From: Gari tellinella | Taxonomy: Eukaryota > Mollusca > Bivalvia > Cardiida > Psammobiidae | Reading direction: 5' to 3' | NCBI GenBank assembly: GCA_922989275.2 | Contig: OV277861.1 | Span: 40,240,623 to 40,304,622, forward strand | DNA: 64,000 nt | Shown: positions 35,901 through 47,900 of the stretch, piece after piece | How the letters are laid out: the number at the start of each line of letters is the position of its first letter | Position numbering within the stretch: position 1 is the stretch's first letter | Notes under the pieces: generated by a model | Told to the model about the DNA's origin: nothing | Databases searched by the model: none | Seen by the model: only the letters and a program-made list of their open reading frames with translations | Made by a program: the position numbers and the translations under genes

Positions 35901-38900
35901 GAAAAAGTTAAGCAGTCACCTGCCATACATGTACACACCTAATAGTGAATACAATCATGTGGTCGCAATAGAGAGATTTTACTGTATGTCTAAAGCGGTT
36001 GGTGTTAAGAGGAGAAAACGTTAATCCTTCAAAAAGCGTTTACATTAAAACAAATATATCAATCACAAACATTTTGGAGCCCGAAAAGACGCCGGGTAAC
36101 CCGGCGTCTGATCAGGCACCAAACTGTTTGCCATTTAGAATTATATTTATATCAATCGCCAATACTTTCAGAACAAAAACAATTATTTTCAACAATTGAT
36201 TGGATTCCATTTATGTATTATGTTACAGGGATTAGATCTAAGTGTAATCAGGGAATACGTGAAATCCCTGAAAAAATAGGGATTCACGAAAAAAAAAACT
36301 AAATCTCCCAGGGAAAAGGCGTAATTTTGAAGCTTTTCGTCGGGTTTTTTTTATGAATATTTGGCAGTTACGTTTGGTTATAGTAATGGATCTTTCCTCG
36401 TTGAGTTCTTTAAGTTCAAAGGCAAGTACCACGCTATAATATATGTTGTTAACCTTATTAAGAAGACATATGTCATGGTGTTTTAATTGTCCTGACTTAA
36501 ATGCACACTGTTCACTTATTGTTATTGACTTGTGCGAGAAACTTTATATGAACGATTATTAGACAATGATATCTTTAGAACGTATGATGTTTAAAAGCAA
36601 TATAAATGTCATGATAGTACAAATCTATTAATGTGAAGAAAAAATGACATTTCATCAATTCCCTAAAACGCCCAGTGATTACGTGTAAACCCTAAAATGT
36701 TCAGGGATTACGCGTAATCCCTGATAACACGTTATCCCTGTAACATATACATGTAGTATGCCTTTAACCCTTTCACCGCCAAATTATTTTTGAGAATTTT
36801 ACCCCTACACCGTTATTGTGTCGTCTGCTTCAATATTATTGTCTGCAATATCATTTTAAAGTTAGAATTAAGAGAGTATGACATAGGAAATATCGAAACG
36901 GGTGTCAAACAGTTTTGATCCTGATCAGACGCCGCGTAACGCGGCGTCTGATCAGGATCAAAACTGTTTGCAAATTCGACTTTAGGCGATTCTGGCGGTG
37001 AAAGGGTTAAAAGGAAATTAATAACATCTATCCACTGTACTTTCCACTATATGTGCATTGCAGACATTGTGCGATAGATACAAACAGATACCCCTCGTTA
37101 CTAGTCACTCAATCTGCCTAACGAAAACGGGAGGTAAGTTGTAATACAACTATCTTAACGATATATCTTAATATGAGTATTTTCACTTTTTGTTATTTTT
37201 GTTTTGTAATCATGGTTATTATCGTTATCATTAATTTTACTGCTATCTGCATTATTTTCACAGCTATATGTAGTATAATTATTACTAAATCTATAACTAG
37301 TATGATATTTATTATGATTATAAACTTTATATATAGGATCTGTCATGAGTCGATGTTTAAGACATGCTGATCTCAAACGAGTCTAGAATTGAAATGTCAT
37401 TAAGCGAGCCTTGGCGAGTTTGAAATCAACATGTCTTAAACACAGTGACGAGTGACCTATTCTTTTTCTCACATTACCAACGATTTAAGCTTTTTCTAAA
37501 GCAATATGCACTTTTTTTGTAACCCCGGTGACGTCAAAACGCCGTTATAAATAGTAACGGTATGGTGACGTCATTTAATTTGATCTCACACATGTTGAGG
37601 ATAAGGGTATTCGTCATCGTTGTTCGCTATAGAAAACAGGGGTAGTTATGTGAGAAAAAAACATGATTATTACATGTGTTATTACATACCGGTATGTTGT
37701 TGTTATTACAGTATATTTTGTCTATTGTCAATCTCATGATAGTATACAGGTTTGATTCTTATGTCAAGCTCTTGCTTTCGCTTGCAAAGATGAATATGGA
37801 ATAAATTATGTTTAAACTAACGCTTGCTGAAAGCTGAGCAGAAAGCTAGTGCTTGAAATTTGAAATATACATCTTCCCAATTTGCAATCCATTAACCCTT
37901 TCCCTTATAGAAGCGCCTTTTAGCACATCATATTTATTCCTACCCTAAAGAAAATAGTTCCAATTTTTACGGTCATGACTATGTATCATAAAGAATATTT
38001 TCTTTATTCTAGCAAGTGGAAGCATAAAGCAGGCTGAAAATAAGGCAGAATGCGCCATAAGGCGCATTCTGCTTTACTTGCATTCTGCTTTAAGTGAGCA
38101 TATGTCTTCAATGAAACAGGATATGGGATAAAGGGTTAAAAGAAACATTCTTTATCAGTAAAACATTGACTTCACTTAACATGTCATTGCTTTTTCTGTG
38201 GCCAATGAGTTAAAAAAAACTGCTTTTCAAACCAGATAGTTGCTTAATGCAGACTGAAAGTACACCTAAAGGTTAACTGCCCTACGTTCAGACTTCTAAA
38301 CGCGTTATCCGATAGCCTATCACTAGTATTGACGACTGATGACGACATAAGCAGTTTGAAAGTAAAGCAGAATGCGTCTTAAGGTTATTTTGCTTTATGT
38401 TCAGTCTGTGACCAGCTATAATTTGCTAGGATTAAAACAACTCTTATGGTGCATGATTGTTATTTGAGAAAATGTTATTCTTTCCAAATAAATGCGTTTT
38501 CGCTTAAACTATGACTTTTATTTCAAACAGTTTGGAGCCAGATCAGACGCCGGGTAACCGGGTGTCTGCTCATGCTCCAAACTGTTTGCTACTTAGATTA
38601 TAATAAATGGTAAGAATTGCCAACAGGTTGTAGTTTTCTACATTTTACGGCACTGCGTTTTATTTTTGCGTTTCGTATGCGTTTAAACGGGAAAAAAACG
38701 TCTGATATACTGTATATCCACTTGATTAGAATATTGTCTTGAAATCAAAAGCGTCATTTCAATTGCATAACTTAAGCTGTTCAAATATTTATCTTTCTTT
38801 ATTTCAAACGGCGTATCGGAGGACAACAAAACAATTATTCTCGATAACCACAACAGGGTCCGCAGGGAAGTGGGAGATGCCACAAATATGATGAAGATGG

Positions 38901-41900
38901 TAAGTAGAGTTGTCACGGCATACCGACATATTTCATTTCAGACAGGGGCAAATATATAGAAATATACCTGTAAACCCGTGTATTCCGAAACAGTATGAGA
39001 TGCTAAGATATACCGGTATATTCCGATACCTATAGCGGTTAACCGGTATACACACACTGTCATTTGGAGGTATGATAAAGGGCGGTGTATTCAGTTCGAA
39101 AAAATTTAGGCGGAAACCGCCATCTGACGAGCGCCTTTGGTATGAATCTGGGGTCCGTTTCATGCTATCATAAGTCAGATTATAAAATTATCAATTATTA
39201 TTCCTTTCTCTACCTAATCCTATAATGTGACACATCTTTGGAATCGTCTTTGAAAGACGATTCCAAAGAGATGTCCCAATATAGGATTTGATAGTGAAAT
39301 CAGAAATTAAATGTACTTTAAAGTTTTGGCGTTTTTGTCTTACGAAGTTTTATGTATCGGGCCCCTAATCGACAGTCCACCAAACGTGTCGGCAGTCGGG
39401 AGCTGAATACAACGGCCTGTAACGCGGATGCCCACTGGTGATGTGTTTGCTTTACGCCCTCTATATGCACTACAGCAAATTAAATCATTTTATGCCAAGA
39501 AACGTCTGCAGAATAAAAAATAAAACCACAAAGAGTGATGCGGAAACGTAAATCGTACATGTTTGTGTACATGACGCGACGCTCATCGAAACGACGTAAG
39601 AGTAAAATACAAACAGTAAAATACAAGGAGCTACATACAGGCTCTTATTATATACCTATCGATGATTTATAGAGATTTCTCAGTTAGATAAATTTGATAT
39701 GGTCACTGTTGATATCATCACTACATGTAGTGATGATATAACTTTTTGTGACGTCACGTCAAAATTAATTTAGTGACGTCGCGGTAATCAATTTTGTGTG
39801 TTTTTTTCTGTAAAAACGTCATTTAGATATTTATAATAAATAGAATATTCAATTCGTTTGAATAGATATGAAAAATATATCACTCGAATTGGTTGTTATC
39901 TGGTTAAAAAACTCGTCCTGCGGACTCTTTTTTTAACCAGATAACAACCCATTCTCGTGATATATTTTTCATATCAATCCAAAGAAATTGATTATCCTCT
40001 ATTTATTATACTGCAAATTAAATTCCTTACTTTTCATTGGTCAACGAGCCCTAGACTGTGAGCTGACAGGGTACTTGGAAATGCAGCTGTTTTCATTGGC
40101 TGACAGGTCCCTGAGTCTTGGTTTGCAGAAAATAAGATGGCCGATCGCTCGACAGGATTGAGTCCATTCAATCGTGCATCCTCCGTTTTAATTCCATTTC
40201 GGCTAAGAACCATTCGCTGTTTGGATCTTTCAACAGTCGCATTACTTTTTGGAAAGTTTGACGCCGAATATGACCATTTTTCTTATGAATAACAACGTCA
40301 GAAATATGACGCCATTTACGCACAACGTTATGTGCTTTGGCGCGATTTTGTTATAGTTAATTAGAATCTATAAGCGCTGCACATGACAAATATTTCGTTT
40401 GAACAGTGAAAAATTTGCAGTATGATAAATTCGTTATACAGTTTCTTCACAGTGTACATGAGGATTTCTTCCCGGATGGTAAAATCCTGTAACCCGGGCA
40501 ACATGATTTACCTCAGCCGGGAAGAAATCCTCATGTACACTGTGAAGAAACTGTATAACATTGTACAGATACATGTACACGCGGAAAAGCTCGGTATTGC
40601 AGTAAAGCATTGAAAGAATTCAGATTCAGTGGAGTTGTAAAGTTAAACCGGTTTATTTATGCTTTTCGGTGGATTACTAGGAAATAGCAGTGGATTATCA
40701 CTTGATAATTTCACTGCTCCGAGCAGTGGGATTATCATCGCGCGTGCTTCGTAGTCAATCGTGTCCTATCGTTTCATTCCGGCAGCCTGATTTGTCGCGA
40801 ACCTCTAAACGGAAGAACACGAATCCAAGATCGGAAGTAACGACGTAATTCGGATGACGTCAAATCAATGAATCAGTGACGTCATTGTACGATTCGATAT
40901 AAACTTGGGGCTCAACACGGGGTAAATCATGTACTTTCGCTTTAATTTGTCGAACAATTTCGTTTAAAAAGTGGCTTAAAAGCATAAATAAATAGAATAA
41001 CTGAGAATAATTTCGTGAACATCAGACTGTTATATTTTCACTCGTGGCAATTTCTATCTTATACTGGACAACCCAGTTATCCTCTATATATTTCAATACA
41101 GACGTATAATGATAAACCGGTTACTAAGCAGGGCCGGGTCCAGACATTTTTTCGGTGGGTGGGGGGGGGGGGGGGGGAGGTAGGGAGGGTATGGGAGGGG
41201 GTACGGGGGACAATTTTTAAAACTTGCATAAAAAATGGTGCATTCTGAGGGCAAGAAAGTTAACTTGATAGTATGATGTAAATACCCCCCATGTAACACC
41301 CAAAAAAGTGGTTCCATAAGACAAAGAGAAGATAAAATCATAATCTGGAGATGTTTTTTAATAGCTTTATCTCCATTCTCAGAAATCTATTACTTTACAG
41401 CATGGTCATACAAAGATTTTCATCAGTGCATTCAAAACACAGGCCTTCAACTGATCTCAATGCAAAAAAGTTGGGAAAAAGTAGGAGTTTTTCAAGTGGA
41501 AAAGTAGGAGGAAGGAGGAAGATTTTCAATAAAATACATGTAGTAGGAACTGTTTGATACAAAATACCATACGGAGTCATCGTGCTCATATAAGTTTAAG
41601 TAATCCGCAATCTTGAGTTAAAGACATTCTCATCCAAAGCCAATTTATTCTTTTGTTATAATTTATTCAACAGACCGAAGATGCGATCCAACAGGTTCAG
41701 GGGGTCCGGGGGTACTCCTCCTGGAAAATTTTGGAATCAAGCGCTTCATTTCCTGCATTCTGGGCTATACTGAGGATACTGAGCCATACTGAGGATGCTT
41801 GAAGAATTGTTAGGCAAAAAGTAGGAATAGTAGGAGGTTTTGGTAAAAAATAGGAAAAAGTAGAAAAAGTAGGAAAAAGTAAGAAAGGTTGAAGGCCTGA

Positions 41901-44900
41901 AAACAGGTAAAATACTAACATAAATCTATGTAAAAAATCGACTCAGAATATTTTTTTATTTAATCATTCTATGGTGAAAGGTTGTCGTCCAGCCATTAAT
42001 CTCTAGTCCTACCCCTCCTATTCATATGCACAGTTACTAGGGGGTGGGGGGCATGCCACTCCTGGAAAAAATTATTCCCAGATGATCAATGGTGCGTTCT
42101 GATGGGATTTTTTTCGCATTCGAAATAGGTAAAATACTACATAAATCTATGTAAATATTCGATTCAAAATAATATATCAAATTATTTAATATAGGAGAAT
42201 ACCTTTGACAGATTGTTTTCTGGCCGTTAACCTAAAACCTACCCCTACCCCTTCTGATTGTTGTTCACATTGTCACTAAGGGGATCCGGGAGCATGCTCC
42301 CTGGGAACTTTTTAATTTCTAGATGGTCTCTGGTGCATTCAGGGGCGTTTTGCACATTCAAAACAGTAACAATAATATTATAAATACATATATCTAGTAA
42401 AATAAAACATCTTCTGGCAGTTGATAAAGTCATGCAATATTTTCGATAATAGACTAGTGATTTGTCAATTGGCATCAAACCCATTTAAAGAGGAACATAG
42501 CCTTCAAGGATTAGGTGATTTTGTTCCATGTTTACTTACCTTCAAGTTTCGAAATTCAGCAAGTAGATAAACGGTTTCACCTTCATACTAAACGAATCAG
42601 GTGAAAGATTTGTCTCTAAGTACTATTTTTTCCTTTCGTCTGAAAACTAAAATATTTCAAATATTACAATACCAAGTTACGCTTTAAATGTTTAATCGAT
42701 GTAGTTTGTTGCTTACAAATTGTACTTATATTATTATGCCAAGAATCTTGGATTTTGTGGGGCTGTAGCTTGTGTCAGATCTATATGTATGCTGAGGAAC
42801 GAATGAATATACCCTCTGTGAAGGAGAGTGATGAATCGATTCAAGGTATGTAGGCTTACGATATATACACTATACAGTAACAAAGCTTGCCACTGTTCCT
42901 CAAAATAGACATTTATGTCTAACGATTTCCTTGCTGCAATATCGTCTGCAGACGACAACTTGAAGCAGGCGATATTTCAGCAGTAAAGCGTTAGACATGA
43001 ATGTCTTGTTTAGGGAACTGTGGCAACGGTCTTTGTTAGGAGAGAGTCGTTGTTGGGAGGATTTTTGAAATGAGGGAGTACTGTATATTCATAACATAAC
43101 ATAACAAATGATATTTTCCTGCTTCAGGTTTGGGATGACCTGGCAGCTGAGGTCGCACAAAAATGGGCCGAGTCCTGTCCGATATACCCGGATCTTCATG
43201 ACAAAAATATTAACAGAAACCTTCACGGTGAGTTCTGGGTCTATTCTTATAAAGCGTTTGAGTTGAGTCTGAGTTCGTTCTCAATCATTTAATTGGTCAG
43301 AGTTGAGCCTAGACTCAAATCTGACCAATCAAATGCTTTATAATGATTTAAGACTCAACTCAAACGCTTTATAAGCATAGACCCAGACATAGTTTGGCGT
43401 GGTTCCATTTGATTGAAATTTACCACGCTCTGATCGAACAATAAACCACCATATTTCTTGTCTTTAGCTCTCTTACCAAATTCGATGACACGTCAAATTC
43501 ATTGTAGCCTACGTAGAACTACTACTTACCCTTTTAACCCTTTGCCTGCTGGTCGCGACTTTATTGATATTTGCAAACAGTTTAGTTCCAGATCAGACGC
43601 CGCATAACGCGGCGTCTGATCCGGATCAAAACTGTTTGACACTACTCTTTAGGTTTCTTTACTTAAAAAATGTATACATCTAAAGTTAACAAATTTTGCA
43701 GACGACAATTTCGAAGCAGACGATATCACCGCAGGATAAGGGTTAAAATCGTAGTCGACTATAGTAAATTTTCAAACAGGTTTGGATTTGAACCATATTC
43801 AGCGTAACCAGGCGCCTGGTCAGGATCTGAACTGTTCAGCAGTCGTATATGTATTAAGACTTGTCAATTAGATTTTCATTATGTCAAGTTAAAGTCAAAC
43901 TAAAAACGAAAAACTTTGGTCTGAGATTGTTTAAATAAGACGGTTAAATTTGGGAGTGATTGGTTAATTTCTAGAGGCTAGTTGAAATACAAGGCTCCCT
44001 CTCTACAACTACACCCAATTGGAGACACACAGTGTGTGTATTGTTCGGAGGGAGTCGTTATAGGGAGGGAACGTTAAGACTTGGCTTACATTTGGAAACA
44101 GCTTGAATCCAGATCAGACGACGCGTAACGCGGCGTCTGATCTCGATTCAAGCTGTTTGTCACTTTTCATTATACGTATTCTATCAAAATATCGACTTAT
44201 ATGTAACTTTGAGAAAATAACAACAGGCTACAATTTTAAGCAGACGATATTTCAGCAGTAAAAGCGTTAGACATACTTGTCTTATTTAGGGAACTGCGAC
44301 AAGGATCGTTGTAAGGAGGGAGTCGTTGTTTGGAGGGCCGTTGTAGGGACGGAACACTGTAATAAGGTCATATGATTAATGCAGAGGAGAACACGGCATT
44401 TTCCCCCGTTTAAACGCAAGCAAAACGCAAAAGAAATGCACTTATTTGTACAAAAATACAATGATGATAACGATTTATTTTTTATCTGAGTAACAAACGG
44501 GTTTGAGTCAGGCCAGACGCCGGGTTATCCTAGATAAAGACTCATGATGGATTCTAATTTTCTTTCCCAATAACCTCATTTAGGCTAAAACAACTATTTC
44601 AATTTGCAAACAGTCTGGAGCCAGACAAGACGCCGGGTGACCCGAGGTCTGACCAGGTCTCACACTATATTGTCACTCAGTTTAAGACAGATCGTTTTAA
44701 AATATATATCTTAAAAAACACTGATTGTATCGTTTAGTGCACTGCGCTTGCGTTTCGTTTGTGTTTAAACGGGAAATAATATCCCTCCTTACAAAGACCC
44801 TCGTCTCATTTCCCTAAACACGACACTTATGTCCAACGTTTTTACTGCTGCAATATCGTTTGCTGCAAATTGTCATCTGCTGTTTTTCTCAAAATTACAT

Positions 44901-47900
44901 AATTGACATTTTGACAGAAAAAACGTAATAATGAGTGACAAACAGCTTGAATCCAGATCAGACGCCGCGTAACGATCTGATCTGGATCAAAGCAGTTTGC
45001 AAACGTAAGCAAATTTCCCTCCGTACAACGACTCCCTCCGAACAACGAACACATTTTGTGTCTCCCATTGAGTGTCGTTGTACAGAGAGAGAACTGTAAT
45101 GATGCTTTATCCACTGTAGCGACGTTTAGACCAAATCTACATGAAAATCCGTTTGAGTGGTTATACATGGGTAACCTTTTTTGTTTGAAGGATTATATAC
45201 ACTTGGACAAAACTCGGCCGCAGGACAAACCACATGGCAAGCAGCTATGACTAGCTGGGAAAGTGAAAAGGCTAAATGGAGTTATACGACGTCACCAGAG
45301 CCGGGTAAAGTTACCGGCCACTACTCACAGGTTCGAACAAAGACAGGGGCTGTCCTGGAGATGATAGTCTTCTCCGTTTAACCATTTGAACCCTAGTCCC
45401 GCATATAGGCGTCCTTTTCAAACAGTGTACATGTGAATAGTACACTTGTTCTATGTTCCTCTGATCAGGGTCTTCACTGCTTGTCATTATGCCAAACATT
45501 GACAAAAACAACCCTTAAAAGTCTGAAATGTACTAGACTTAAATGGAAAGTTGAATTGTCCATTTAAAGTTTCATCTGCTAGAATTTAGAATATACGAGT
45601 ATTTGTTTTGGTGCATGTTTATGACTTTAAAGTAGAAATATTTTCTTCAGTGGGGGGACTATTTAAATGTGCTAAACGGCGCTTCTATGGGGGAAAGGGT
45701 AAACACTTATTTGGTGAATTCCCAATTAAGTTAAGTCAACTTTGGTCTATTTAGTGTTATGTTTTACCTATGTACATGTAGTGCAAACTGGCAAACAATG
45801 CAGACCCTGATCAGCGGGCCCCTTTTGTAGACGACTGTTCTAGATCTGCACTGTTTGCATAGGACAAGTGTACTCTGTATAGGTAATCTGTTCGTCTGAG
45901 ACTGGTATACTCGTCGCTAGGATTCAAAGAGTCAAAAGAAGAATGGGTATAAAATCTTTCCAAATAAAAGTGTTTGAACTAAAACACTGAAACAATTCCT
46001 TAACCTAAAGTATTATGCTTTTGCAACGGACAAAAAAGTTTTAGCCAAAGCGTGTTTCTTAGGAAACGGACAACTTCTGCTCCACTGCAATAACACAGGG
46101 GCACGTTTCATAAAACTTTGTACGACAAAATTTATATTGTCGTAACTCATGCAGATTATAAATGTCTCAATTATTATTTATTTCTCCATCTAATCCTGTC
46201 TTGAAAAGACGATTCCAAAAAGATGTCACAAGACAGGAAAAGATAGAGAAATCAGAAATTAAATGTATTTTAAAGTTATGACTTACGACAACATTTGTCG
46301 TACGAAGTTTTATGAAACGGGCCCCAGCAGGGCAAGTGTTTAAGTCTCAGGACAAGAAATTTTACTATATTTTGTACTTGTCCGGCTGGCTTAACAATTT
46401 CCTTGATATTGTCTTTTCAGTATTTAACCCTTTACCTGAAAGCCTATTTCTAATACTTAAGATAGGTGACTACTTAAAGCAGGTTGAAAGTAAAGCAGAA
46501 TGCGCCTTAGGGCGCATTCTGCTTTACTTTCAGCCTGCTTTAAGCTATCATGTGCTATAATATAGAAAATATTCCATATAATACATATTCATTACTGATT
46601 AAATTGGAACTATTTTCTTCAGCGGATGAATAAATCATATCCGCTAAAAGGCGCTTCTATTGGGTAAAGGGTTAAGACATTTAACTGCTTTAATTTATTA
46701 CGACATGATCTGTGTCTAGTTTTAAGGACGCGCGAATAAACTAAAGGCATAAAAATGCGTATATATGAGTAAAGAGTACACTACATAGTTTATAACAGTA
46801 ATTAGTTTTATTTACATTCCTTTCTTTCTTTAGTTTGCCATATTTCTAAAAGGCGGTAGTGGCCCAATGGTAACACATTAGACTACGGTACCAGGGGTCG
46901 TGAGTTCGATCCCCACCGGACCAGCGGTCTGACTAGGGGATATTTTCTGAATCCCCGATGATGTACAGGAATGTTTTTGAGCAAGACATGTACCGCGAAT
47001 TGCTCCTCTCCACCCAGGGGTTAAAATGGGTACCTGTGAAGGGTCTAAGACGGTACTGTGGCTGCATTTGATTGCGCCATATTTTAGCAGTGCTCAATAT
47101 TGTAGGCAATATGGCTCAATGATCAGGGGAGTAAATGTACACTATTTCGGACTGAAAGTAGACTATAACTTGTAATATTACTTTTTATATTGTATTTCTG
47201 TACAACGTCACCAAACGGGAGACAAAAATGATGTGCGTTGTTCGAAGGGAGTCGTTATAGGGAAGGATATTAAAAAACAACTATAATCAAGATCAGACGC
47301 CGCGTAACGCGGCGTCTTATCTGGATTCAAGCTGTTTGTCACTCGTCATTAAGTTTTTTTCTGTCAAAGAAGGGAACTGCGACAAAGGGTCGTTGTAAGG
47401 AGTGAGTCGTTGTTGGGAGGGCCCTTGTAGGAAAGGAGCGCTGTACATGTCCAGGTACAGTGGAGAATGTGTTATTCTTTCCCAATAAACGCGTTTACGC
47501 TAAAACTATTATTTGCAATGCAAACAGTTTGGAGCCAGATCAGACGCCGGGTAACCCGGTGTCTGATCAGGCTCCAAACTGTTTGCCACCAAGATAAACA
47601 TGAAATATCAGAATTGACCAAAAGTTGTTCTTTTCTACGTTTTAGTGCTTTGCGTTTGCGTACGTTTGCGTTTAAACGGGGAAGAATAACAGATTCTCCA
47701 CTGTATGTGATACAATACTATCTATTTTGTTTTCTTTTCTTTTTTACAGATGATATGGGCAGAATCGAATAAAATCGGATGTGGGTATGCTTATTGCGGT
47801 GGGACACATACATGGGTTTGCAACTATGGACCAGCGTATGTATGTTCGTAACACTTCGGTCATTTCCGTCAAGCTAAGTTCTCAGGGCTGCCATGTCTCC

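Noticed and set aside
31240..36971. Intrinsic terminators or CRISPR repeats
   Set aside because: The hairpins are dispersed MITE cores in a eukaryotic intron, with no T tract after them and no regular spacing.
38822..38899. Exon 4 starting at the AG of 38820-38821
   Set aside because: Joined to exon 3 it shifts the frame and reaches a stop within 8 codons, losing the conserved NHNRVR reading.
40422..40613. 63-codon frame through the 43-bp inverted repeat
   Set aside because: Symmetry of the repeat explains the open frame; no domain or splice context is visible.
45330..45381. Read-through of exon 6 to the stop at 45379-45381 as the end of the CAP protein
   Set aside because: The downstream exons are in phase and complete the HYSQ-MIW motif; the read-through residues do not match the family.
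46851..46930. Functional tRNA gene
   Set aside because: A and B boxes are present but acceptor and anticodon stems do not pair, and a SINE body follows.
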